Shown here one piece after another: positions 10,501-20,538 of a stretch of DNA of 64,000 nt. How positions within the stretch are numbered: the first letter of the stretch is position 1; each line of letters starts with the position of its first letter. The translations under genes were made by a program, and so were the position numbers. Source of the stretch: Turritopsis dohrnii (taxonomy: Eukaryota; Cnidaria; Hydrozoa; Anthoathecata; Oceaniidae). The stretch covers positions 310,001-374,000 of the forward strand of contig BQMF02000026.1 in assembly GCA_027922465.2 (NCBI GenBank). The letters run 5' to 3'. Below the pieces are notes generated by a model that saw nothing but the letters and a program-made list of their open reading frames with translations, did no database searches and was not told the origin of the DNA.

Positions 10501-13482
10501 ATAAAAATCAAACTAAAATTACTTATAATTTCTTCACAAAGAATATCAAAATGTTGCCTCATCATTGTTGCTTACAATGTATGATGAGGTTATGATGGCT
10601 GTTAATGCTTCTCTTTCTCTTTCTTTTCTAAGTATCTAAACCAGCGCCTTACTGGGAAGGAAAAGCAGTAGTGAATGGAGAATTCAAAGATTTAAAGCTC
10701 ACAGACTATTTAGGTATAATTTCTGCTATGTAATAGTTTTCCTTGTTTGGCCTTTTATAACTGCTTATTTTTGCTTTCTTATTTTACAATATTATATAGA
10801 TTACTATAGATTACTGTGAATTACTAAAATTCCTTTTCCTTGTTTTGAACATTATATACATGTGTATGCGTCATTATTTTGATGTATATATACAATATAT
10901 ACAATATACAATATATATGAACAGTTAAAGCACATTTTTTATATACAAATTTTCGACATTTACATATCTTTATCAAGTTCAAATATACAATATATACAAT
11001 AGTTTATCTTTTCGTTTAGGAAAATATTTGGTGTTCTTCTTTTACCCTTTGGACTTGTAAGTATCCTTAGATTCATTTGAATTACTGGCAATGGGGTGAC
11101 AAAAACTTTGGGCCTAATTTTTTGGGATGACGGGTCTGTGACATCAAAATCTTGATCAACAACATCTCTCTAATGGTTGATTGTAGCGACACGATCCCAT
11201 ACATTTTATATCAGTTTTATGAGCTCTACAGCATGGATATACTTTCCTTTCGTAATTCAGTGATATAATTTTTCATCACATGGTTTGCACACGGGAAAAG
11301 GGATTTGACACATCGTTTTTGAAGTTGGTAAAGCGTTTTTAACCCGGGATGCTACCTATTAATTTTATGATAGTCAGTGTGTGTCACACTTTTCATTTTA
11401 GAGAGTGACTATTTTAAGTAACTTTTATGGTCAAGTTCTTATTGTTGCATGAGGTCATTTAGAGGCAAGAGGGTTTTTATAATTAGTATATACAGGCTTT
11501 TCATTAAGACGCGATCGATAGTTCTTGTGCTTGGTAGGGAGCTCGTAAAAAGATGTTGGCGATCAATTAATCGCTCTCGTCAATTACATTGGGTTCTATA
11601 TTTTTGATTCAAATAAAAAGCATCCCAATGTTTGTTTTTCTCTTCTTTTCTTGGTTACGCAATGCAATTCTTTTTGATACCGGGGAGAAAGAAAAAAATT
11701 TTCGAAAGATATTGTTTTAATTTAATTAATAAAATTCAATGAGTTAGAGATATCTTTTTTATTTCTTTTTCCTAAATACACCTGTTAAAGGATCAGATTA
11801 TGTGATAAACATTTTGTAAAGATACTTAAAAACTTTTCAATTCTTCTTCCATTACAAAAACATGTCGCAAAAGTAGCCAATGAAAAACATTATTTAAAAT
11901 TGCACTGGTAACAAGGTTGCTTTGTTTTCTTGAGACAATGGTAAGAAGAGAATGAAAAAGAAGAATAAGAAAAAAAGTGCCGAACATAAGTTTTGTAGTT
12001 GTCTGAATGCTTGAAAAGACCTGAATTCTCATTTTTGACGAGAGTGCAAAATTTAAAAATCGCGCGTGTAAAATTGATTCACGAGAGCGATTTGCCTAAA
12101 TTTTCGAGCGCACTTTGCGCGCGATATTTTATTTACCAGACCTTTTCTTCAATCTCTTTGCTTTTTATTCCATGAAAAGCCTGATATAGTAGCACATAGT
12201 ATGACGTCAGTGCTTTTGTCATGATGAGGGAGGATAGCCCAAGTGGGGGGACCTAAAATTTTCCGCTACAATGGGGGGACTCGATATCAAAGATTGACGC
12301 TAATTTCCTCTCTTCTTCATATATGTTTTTGAATTTTTTATGAATTGTATAATAATATCTGTAACATCCACACATGTGTTTTATAAAACATGATAAGCTA
12401 GAGTATGCTCTTTAGTTTTCTATTTATTTGCTCTAACAAAATAGCTAGCTTAAGGGTAGTTCCCTTAAGCTAGCTATTTTTTCGCAGTTGAATGGGTCAA
12501 AATGGGCAAGTTTCGCGGAACTTATTTTCGTGGCTGAGGGATTTTTACGAAATTTGTGGAACTTATTTTCACGGTAAGCATGTAATGCAGAGGAGGGAGA
12601 TCAACAGAATGAAGAACTATTATACTATCTACTTTAAAGCTTAAAGTATCAACCAACATTTTCTCAAACAAAATAACAAAAAAATTACAAAAATAATTGT
12701 TTTCTCCATTACAAGATGTTTATGATTTCAGAAATGGTTCAAATCTCAACTTAATTTCGATTTATTGAATTATGAAGCTACAAACAGCGGATCAGAGTGT
12801 CACATGGTGCTAAAAATCGAACCAGTGATCAAGCCATTATTTTGTATTGCGGAACTTAATTTCACAGAAAGGGCAAAAAAACACGAAAATAAGTTCCGCG
12901 AAAATACGTTCCGTGTACAAGTTGTTTTTGTATTGTTCAGTTGTTATATAAAAGATCTTAGAGGCTCATAGATAGATTTTTTCATTCAATTTTTCACCTT
13001 AGATGTGTAGCGTATATTGTTAAGTTTTTGAAATGAGAAAGTGATGTGGTTAAAGATGAAGATCGATGTTTAAATCTTCTTCGTGTTGTAAAGTTATTTC
13101 CAGTGGAGTGTGGACCACACTTTTTTTAGATCAAAGTATAAGATAAAGAAAAATGTCTCATGCTCTATTTTTCCAGAAGAAAAAGTATTGATTGAAGCTT
13201 TTTAAGACTTTAATACCTTTATTGTTTTATTATTTTCATGTTTACATTTTTGGCAGTTGCAGAAATACTTAGTTCATTCTTTTTTAAAACTGACTATATT
13301 TCATTAGTGCTCCCATTTTCCATAGCAGAACCTATTTCATCTTTTTCATAAATTTTATATCTCTGAGAAATAAATTTGAACGCTTACCTACAAGGACAAA
13401 ACAATTTGCCCGATAGATGGTGGGAGTCATTAGTTCATAGCTTCATAGTTCATAGCCCAAGTGGGGGATTTTACATTTAAAT

Positions 13483-13513
<31 letters not shown>

Positions 13514-16500
13514 GGGGGTTAAAACCTGGAGGACACCATGGGGTGACAAAAATTTGAGTCTAAATTTTTGGGGGATACAGCCCTGACGTCATTAAAATCT
13601 TTGATCAAGAGGACTCATCAACTGTTTTTGAAATTGGGCAGTTCGCAGATGTTCTTAGCTCCATCATTTTGAATGAATATGTTTTTGCTTCTTTTTAGTA
13701 CATTTGTATGTCCTACAGAAATCATTGCTTTCAGTGATCGTGTTGGAGAATTTAAAAAACTCAATACAGAAGTAATAGCTGTTTCAGTAGATTCTGTATT
13801 CACACACTTGGCTTGGTACGTTTTTCCAAACTTCTTAAAATATTCTGACACATTCATAAATGTAAAAAATCTTATACCTTGAATAGAGTGAAATTCAGTG
13901 CAATGCCTTTTATCAATTAATTAATGTTATTGTAATACATAATTATGATACTTGACAGTGTTCTAACAACATGGCATCGACATTGATATTGTTACTATTT
14001 GTACTCAGCCCTTATAATGGGAAGTATTGCTATACTTATAAAGCAAATCAGAGTGAAGCTTCCGAAAGATGCTTCAAAAACATGTCAAATGCTCAGCTGA
14101 ATAAACACTACTACCTCATTAAATTAATTTGGTTTTTGTATGTTTTTTTGCTGCCTTTTGTTCTTTTCTTGCTACTTTATTTGTTTGTGCTGTCCTGTAG
14201 TATTATCTTGTCCTGTTGTCTTGTGCTGTAACTCCCTTATGCACTAAATGATATAGCTTATTGTAGGGATTCTCGATGGTGGGCTAGGTTATGTTATGAT
14301 TGTTGACTATTGGTTATTGATTATTAGTTTTATTTGCTCAATAAATATGACGCCACTTGACCTGACGATGTAATGCTTTAAACTGTTTATGCATTATGGA
14401 AATATGTTTCATTATGTTTGATCTAAGTTATTCTCCAAATATACCTTTTTGTCTTTTCTTAATTGGTATCCTTTTTTGTTATTTAGGATCAACACTCCTC
14501 GTAAACAAGGTGGTCTTGGTAAAATGAGAATTCCATTATTAGCAGATCTAACCAAACAGATTTCAAAAGATTATGGTGTTTTGTTGCAAGATGCTGGACA
14601 CACACTCAGGTAAGTCTGAATTTTTTTTTTTTTTTTTTCTGTCACAACGGAACTTGTCTCTTTGGTCAACATTTGCTTTTTCATAGGGGCCTGTTTATTA
14701 TTGATGATAAAGGTATACTGAGACAAATTACAATGAATGATCTGCCAGTAAGTATAGAAATTGTAATTTATTTCTAAAGAAATCAGATCGTTGTAGGAAT
14801 ATATCCACTATGCCTTAGTTATTTTATATGTATACGGTATCGAGTAGGAAATAGAATAGATACTTTCGCATTGCTGATCTCCAAGCTTGAAGACTCTTTC
14901 GTCTATGATAGCAACTATACATGGCGCTGCGAGTTTGAGATACCAAGGTCTGTTACATTTTAATTCCACTCAGTCTTCCACAGACGCCCTACCACTGGTT
15001 ACACAGACATCTACCTTGGCTTTATCAGGTTGATATACAGAACTCACGATTTGTACACTATAAACTTGTTGTTTACACACTTTCTTAGTCGTATCAAGCG
15101 CTGACACGCACTCTACACGTAACCCAATAATTTTGTCTGTTTGCTTACTGACTGACTACATTGCATTGGTCACAGGGAACCGTGTTTTATTCGTTCACAA
15201 CGCCACCGAGATCACAGATTCCTCGTGTTTACTAATCACTGGCCACATCGCCATCTTGAATTTTTGCTCATCATTGTCACACGCACCCTGTGTTTTGTCT
15301 ACATCGTATCCACTACAGTGCCCGTGCGGATAAATTCCCTCGAGATGGCAGATGCGCCCCAGACGCCCAACGATCCTCCGAACACCGACCCGACATTCAC
15401 CACCATCATGTTACAAATGCAACAGCAGCAAATGGCTTTTCAGCAGCAGATTACCCAACTTCTCAGCCACCTCACTCCTGCTGCCCCCACCCTTGCATCA
15501 ATCACTACCAACCCACCACCCAACCAACGGTGTAAACCCGTCCGCCCTGTCGTTGACGCCGATTGTACAGACAACCAGTGGGTTATATTTAAGGACGCCT
15601 GGGTGCGCTACAAGCAGATGACTCACTTAACTGACCCCGGAGAGATAAGGAATGAATTACGATCCGCATGCACCGCTGCTGTCAACGAACTCCTCTTCAA
15701 CTTTGTCGGCCCAACACAACTCAACCAAGCCACGGAAGAGGAACTCCTCGCCCATATTAAATCCGTTGCTGTGAAAGCCATCCACCCTGAAGTCTATCGG
15801 CAACAATTCTTTCGCATCAAACAGAGTGATGGTGAATCCATAACCCACTTTGTGTCAAGATTGAAATCCCATGCCATGCTGTGCGACTTTGTTCAAAAGT
15901 GCGACAATGGCTGTGAAACCTCTTATTCCGCGAATATGATCACATCCCAACTCATAGCAGGATTGTACAACCAGTCCCACCAATCAAAGGTATTAAGTGA
16001 AGTTGGCTCGCTAAAGACCCTCAATCAACTTGTTGAACGTCTCCTAACTCTGGAGTCTACCGCACAAGCAGCATCGCATTTCCAGCCTGCTTATTCAGTG
16101 GTCCCATCTGCAGTAGCTCCTGTAAAATCTGATTACCAACGGAACAAACAGCACCACCCATCACCTGCTCGCAAACCATCCGAATCACCAGGGTTTTCCA
16201 AATGCTATGGCTGCGGGAAGAAACGCCACGATCAAGGTCGGAAAGCATGCCCCGCCCATGGTCGCAAATGCAACTCCTGTGGCAAGATGAACCACTTTGC
16301 TTCCGTTTGCAGGAGTAGATCATCAACAAACGGCATCTGCAATGACGATGACGGTAATAATGACGATACCTCCTTCTTATCTAGCATCACCGAACAACCT
16401 GCTGCTTTATGACTAACTGAGGGACTACCACACGGAGAATGGACTGGTGATTCTTTCACACCACAAAAACCTGAACCTTCGCCTATTGCTTCTGTCTACC

Positions 16501-19500
16501 TCTCTATCAACAAACCTGCATACCGAAAACTTGGACACTCACTTTCTGACATTGACGGTGAATCTACCACCGTGAAAGTTGTAGCAGACACGGGTGCGCA
16601 AACATTCGCTGCTGGGATCGGGTTATTGAAGCAACTTGGTCTCCCAAAGCGTGCCCTATTACGAACTCGTCACGGGTTACAATCTGTCAATGGCCGTAGC
16701 TTATTCATCCTGGGTACAATTGTTGCCGACATATCTACAGAGTCACACCGAGCGACTGAAATCGTCTACATTTGCAAGAACGTCGAACACATGTACCTCT
16801 CCCAAACTGCACTCAAAAAGCTCCACATGATACCGCAGAACTTCCCAAACGGCGATTGTAGCAAAGTGTTCGCCACCAACTCCGATGTAACTGCCCCCCC
16901 CCCAGAAAGGCCAACTGCGCCTTGTGGCTGCCCACTCCGCACACCATGTCCTGAGATTCCCAACGAAATACCCTTCCCGGCGACCCCAGGACACAGACAA
17001 GACCTCGAAAAGTGGATACTGGAACACTTTCGCACAAGTGCCTTCAACATATGCGAGCACCAAAAACTTCAATGCATGACCGGTGAACCGTTGAGGATTG
17101 CATTTCTCCCCGATTCGAAGCCCATAGCCGTTCACAAGCCAATCCCCGTCCCGCATCATTGGAAGCAAGAGGTTAAATCTCAACTTGATGCCGACGTCGC
17201 TCTGGGGATAATTGAGCCCGTACCCACCGGCACACCGACCACATGGTGCTCCCGCATGATTACTGTAGCTAAGAAGGATGGCACACCGAGAAGAACAGTA
17301 GATCTCCAAAACCTTAACGCATCTACCCTTCGGGAAACCCACCACACACCTACACCATTTCACCTCGTTAGCATGGTGCCCCGTGGGAAGAAAAAGACCG
17401 TCCTAGATGCATGGAATGGATACCACAGCGTTCCACTGTCACCCGAAGCTCGAGACGCGACGACATTCATTACCGAATGGGGTCGCTATCGTTATAAACG
17501 CGCAGTTCAAGGATTCCATGCCTCTGGAGATGGATACACGAAGCGCTTTGACGATATCACCGAAGGCTTCCCTCGCGTCACCCGAATCGTGGACGACTCA
17601 TTACTTTGGGACGACGACATTGCAACCGTTTTGGCACACGGTAAAGTACATTAAACTGTGTGGTGATAATGGAATTGTCTTCAAGCCCAGCAAATTTAAG
17701 TTTAGCATGGACACTGTCGAGTTTGCCGGTTTTGACTTGACATCCGACGGTTATAAGCCTACCGAGAGGTTCCTCCACGCTATCAAAACATTCCCGACCC
17801 CGACGAATGTTACTTCAGTCAGATCATGGTTCGGCTTGATTAATCAGGCGTCTTACACGTTTGCTCAGGCGCCCCTAATGGAACCATTCCGTGAACTATT
17901 AAAACGGAACTTCAAGTTTTATTGGGATGACACCTTAGACGCACTGTTTGAGGAGTCTAAAGTTGAAATTCTTAGAAGGATCGAAAATGGTGTCAAAACA
18001 TTTCAACTTGATAGAGAAACCTGCCTGACCACCGACTGGAGCAAAACAGGAATAGGCTTTACACTGACACAAAAACGATGCTCCTGTCCCATAGTTAATC
18101 CCTTATGCGGCGTAGGACATTGGGACCTAGTTTATGCTGGATCGAGGTTTACCAGTCAGGCGGAAATGCGGTATGCCCCAATTGAGGGGGAAGCACTGGC
18201 ATTACTATTCGGGCTTGAGAGCTGCCGTATGTTCGTTCTGGGTTGCCCCAAACTCACGGTAGCAGTGGACCACAAACCCCTCGTCCGGATTTTTAACAAC
18301 CGCGATTTAAATGACATAAAAAACCCTCGATTACTGAAGATCAAAGAAAGAGCTCTCATGTACAAATTCCAGATCATCGCCATCCCCGGAAATGATAACC
18401 TTGGGGCCGATGCATTGTCAAGGATATCACCACCCACCAGCGTATCGGGAGTAATACATAATGGCAACATCGAACAATCCGTCACTGCAGCATCAATTCA
18501 CCAGTTCTTCCACGGAGAAGACATCCCTAATATCACGTTAGCCAATATCAAGGAAGCATCCCTCAGCGACACGCAATATCGACTGCTCCTTCATTGTATC
18601 GAGACTGGTTTCCCAGCCCAGAAATCAGACATTCACGACGACGTCAGGCCGTTCTGGTGCTACCGCCACGAGCTCTACGTTGTGGATGGTCTAGTTTACA
18701 TTGAAGGCCGGGTGTTAATACCGAAAGCACTACGTAACCAACTGGTCGAACACCTTCACCTTGGCCACCAAGGAATCAATAGCATGCGAGCCAACGCTAA
18801 ACAACGCTTCTTCTGGCCTGGAATGGGATCCCAACTTAGCCTCCGGAGAGCGCAGTGTAAAAGGTGCAATGAGATCGCCCCGTCAAACCGCAAGGAATCC
18901 CCGAAACATCACGATCAACCGGAATACCCATTTCAAATGGTTGTCTGTGACCTATTTCACATGGCCGGACGCACCTACATAGTCTACGCTGATCGCTTCT
19001 CAGCATGGACCGAGGTTGCGTCGACGAACACAAACGCGAACTCCAAAACCATCTGTGATATCCTCCGTCGCTACTTTATCAACTTTGGGGTCCCAGAAGA
19101 ATTTTCAAGCGACGGTGGCTCGCCTTTCCAATCAGGAGATCTCTTGGGCTTCCTACGTAGATGGAACGTCAAACACAGCTTGTCCTCAGCATATTACGCT
19201 CAAAGTAATGGGAGGGCCGAGGCAGCCGTAAAGCACATGAAGAGGCTATTGACTACCAACATCGGAGCCGACGGCTCCCTTGACGTCGACTCTGTCGCCA
19301 AAGCTCTCCTACTGCATCGCAATACGCCATCGTTGGACATTGGCGCTTCTCCCGCTGAACTGTTGTTCGGGAGGCCCATTCGTGATCATCTGCCCAATCC
19401 AACTCACTTTCGACGGGAATGGATAGACCTTGCGGACCTCCGGGAAACAGCGATGGCGAAGCGACATTTGTCACAGTTGAAGCACGTCCCACCAAGAGAC

Positions 19501-19979
19501 CTCCATGAGTTACACGTCGGCGATTCCGTTGCTGTGCAGAATCAACACGGACCACGCCCCTCACAATGGGAGAAAACAGGCACCATAACTGAAAAGCTCC
19601 CCAATCGACAATACCGTGTTCTAGTCGATGGCAGCCGCCGTACCTCTCTCCGAAATAGAAGATTCATACGTGAGATCCCTAAAACCTCCAGAAACCACTC
19701 GGAGCTGCCAGAACTACCAGACATGACCGAACCAGATTCTGAACGCGATCGAACTCCTCCAACGAAGGATTACATTACCACCCCTGACACACCTGACATC
19801 ACCAATGGCGAAGAAATTTGCACCCAGTCTGATGATCAAAACGTAGTACCGCCAACGGTCAACCCTCCCAAGACTGTTGACTTACGAAGGTCGACGCGTT
19901 CCAGACGAGTCCCCGCCAGATTTGAGGACTTCGTGCTGAACTAGATTTTTTTTTTCTTTCTCTCTCGTTTATGTCGCCT

Positions 19980-20018
<39 letters not shown>

Positions 20019-20538
20019 GGCATGTAGGAATATATCCACTTAAAAATTATGTTTAATGTTAACCTAGGTTGGACGCTCTGTTGACGAAACATTAAGATTG
20101 GTACAAGCCTTCCAATATACAGACAAGCATGGTGAAGGTAAGAAATCATTTTTTTATGTGTTGTGTTATCCACTTACATTTTGATATAAATTTTCAAGGA
20201 CTGTTTTTATATTCCGACTAAATCGTTAGTTTGTGTCGGCATCCCTCCTTGATATGTCTTATCTTTTCCTTACGTGTGTCATTTTGATTATATCGACAAT
20301 TCATTTAACACAGCTTGCTATTTCATTCAAATTTCGTGACCACCTTTTTTTATTTAGTCTGTCCTGCAGGATGGAAACCAGGTTCTGATACGGTGAGGCT
20401 ATTATGTTATTAAATCGTGTTTACTTGTAGTGAATAGCGAACGACACTCTATGATACCTCTTATTTGTTCGATTTTAGATTGTTCCTGATCCTAAAGAGA
20501 AGTTGAGTTATTTCAAGAAGCAAAAAGAAGAAATCTAG
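7559..20538 (+). CDS. PRDX4: Peroxiredoxin-4-like secreted/ER 2-Cys peroxiredoxin, 9 exons
   Basis: Thiol peroxidase reducing peroxides in the secretory pathway. Exons: 7559-7706, 10633-10713, 11020-11056, 13699-13815, 14487-14609, 14687-14747, 20068-20137, 20358-20392, 20479-20538. They total 732 bases, 243 residues, with all phases agreeing. Residues 1-16 are a signal peptide ([16 protein letters not shown]). The PRDX4-specific N-terminal extension follows, with [11 protein letters not shown] and its interchain-disulfide cysteine. The peroxidatic cysteine is in FVCPTE (exon 4) and the resolving cysteine in VCPAGW (exon 8). The active-site threonine lies in YPLDFTFVCP, split over exons 3-4. 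The GGLG and C-terminal YF motifs of eukaryotic, overoxidation-sensitive 2-Cys enzymes are present ([13 protein letters not shown]). The protein ends KEEI, only loosely like a KDEL-type signal. Introns 1 and 6 carry transposons; the one in intron 6 stops 27 bp before exon 7. Confidence 0.95.
8028..10153. mobile_element. 2.1 kb non-autonomous DNA transposon, TA target duplication
   Basis: Begins ccgtaaagcggggtgacttc and ends with the reverse complement (25 bp arms), flanked by TA on both sides (8026-8027 and 10154-10155). The 'gtgacttcgatca' word recurs inside at about 8227 and is doubled at the right end. A second, internal inverted repeat of about 120 bp pairs about 8938-9060 with about 9975-10082. 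A direct repeat (ctcaataactttttttctac) sits at about 9164 and 9903. No transposase ORF is visible. TA duplication suggests Tc1/mariner-type mobilisation. It fills most of PRDX4 intron 1. Confidence 0.8.
11088..11400 (+). repeat. Dispersed 'ggggtgacaaaa' repeat, copy 1
   Basis: Starts near 'ggggtgacaaaaactttggg' and contains 'ttgtagcgacacgatccc' and 'ctctacagcatggata'. Related copies lie at 13536-13660, 36700-36960, 52110-52330 and, inverted, 53020-53330. Confidence 0.65.
12438..12480. repeat. Perfect 19 bp inverted repeat, 5 nt loop
   Basis: Arms 12438-12456 and 12462-12480 (aaaatagctagcttaaggg and its complement). Further inverted words nearby ('gcggaacttattttcgtg' at about 12515 and 'acgaaaataagttccgcg' at about 12883) suggest a larger decayed element from about 12438 to 12920. 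Confidence 0.8.
13483..13512 (+). repeat. Run of 30 G residues
   Basis: An uninterrupted G30 followed by AGGGGG, inside 'catagcccaagtggggg'. The same leading text occurs at about 12233 with only short G runs. This is likely an expanded G tract within a dispersed repeat, and a hard spot for sequencing. Confidence 0.85.
13536..13660 (+). repeat. Dispersed 'ggggtgacaaaa' repeat, copy 2
   Basis: Shares 'ggggtgacaaaaatttgagtc', 'gacgtcattaaaatctttg' and 'tttttgaaattgg' with copies 1 and 3. Truncated. Confidence 0.6.
14792..14921 (+). repeat. Putative 5' LTR, about 130 bp
   Basis: Runs from TGTAGG to CA directly before a tRNA-type primer-binding site (TGGCGCTGCG at 14922). The first 18 bp recur at 20023-20040 after a polypurine tract, as expected for LTR starts. 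The right boundary rests on the CA/TGG junction only. Confidence 0.65.
14922..14939 (+). promoter_or_regulatory. Putative primer-binding site
   Basis: TGGCGCTGCGAGTTTGAG follows the LTR end immediately. Starting with TGG (the complement of a tRNA CCA end) is typical. The primer tRNA was not identified. Confidence 0.55.
15345..16412 (+). CDS. Retrotransposon Gag with two CCHC-like knuckles
   Basis: Structural capsid/nucleocapsid polyprotein of the intronic retroelement, 355 residues from ATG 15345. The frame is open upstream but lacks retroelement features. The N-terminus is Q-rich ([13 protein letters not shown]). The middle is a capsid-like helical region. The C-terminus has [16 protein letters not shown] and [14 protein letters not shown], so the first knuckle is unusual in spacing and the second is a standard CX2CX4HX4C. 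It ends with TGA at 16410-16412, followed by CTA. The next codons continue open in the same frame into protease-pol, so a readthrough of UGA-CUA is possible. Confidence 0.88.
   Translation: MADAPQTPNDPPNTDPTFTTIMLQMQQQQMAFQQQITQLLSHLTPAAPTLASITTNPPPNQRCKPVRPVVDADCTDNQWVIFKDAWVRYKQMTHLTDPGEIRNELRSACTAAVNELLFNFVGPTQLNQATEEELLAHIKSVAVKAIHPEVYRQQFFRIKQSDGESITHFVSRLKSHAMLCDFVQKCDNGCETSYSANMITSQLIAGLYNQSHQSKVLSEVGSLKTLNQLVERLLTLESTAQAASHFQPAYSVVPSAVAPVKSDYQRNKQHHPSPARKPSESPGFSKCYGCGKKRHDQGRKACPAHGRKCNSCGKMNHFASVCRSRSSTNGICNDDDGNNDDTSFLSSITEQPAAL
16413..19944 (+). pseudogene. Retrotransposon Pol (protease-RT-RNase H-integrase), one frameshift
   Basis: Same frame as gag, separated from it only by the TGA at 16410. 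An aspartic protease motif (ADTGAQ) is at about 16590. RT follows, with its catalytic VDD at about 17590. Near 17630-17640 the reading frame shifts by one base, and the rest continues in the frame ending at 19944. That frame holds RNase H ([17 protein letters not shown]), a zinc-binding HHCC domain (HLGHQG...CKRC), the DDE integrase core ([13 protein letters not shown]; the E in [12 protein letters not shown]) and a basic tail (STRSRR). Short ORFs on other frames here are shadows. Confidence 0.9.
19981..20040 (+). repeat. A35 run, polypurine tract and 18 bp 3' LTR remnant
   Basis: 35 A residues (19981-20015) are followed by GGGGGCA, then TGTAGGAATATATCCACT identical to the 5' LTR start. After that the sequence no longer matches the LTR, and exon 7 of PRDX4 starts at 20068. 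Confidence 0.85.

Larger units (their letters stand above)
14792..20040 (+). mobile_element. Ty3/Gypsy-type LTR retrotransposon in PRDX4 intron 6, 3' LTR truncated
   Basis: The order is a short putative 5' LTR, primer-binding site, gag with two zinc knuckles, protease, reverse transcriptase, RNase H, integrase, polypurine tract, then an 18 bp remnant of the 3' LTR. Domain order RT-RNase H-integrase is that of Metaviridae (Ty3/Gypsy). It lies in the same orientation as the host gene. With a broken pol frame and almost no 3' LTR, it should be unable to move on its own. Confidence 0.92.

Noticed and set aside
15133..15344. Short ORF and in-frame extension upstream of gag ATG 15345
   Set aside because: Lies in the retroelement leader; Gag-like sequence starts only after ATG 15345.
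16743..17363. 206-codon minus-strand ORF within pol
   Set aside because: Antisense shadow of the retroelement coding sequence.
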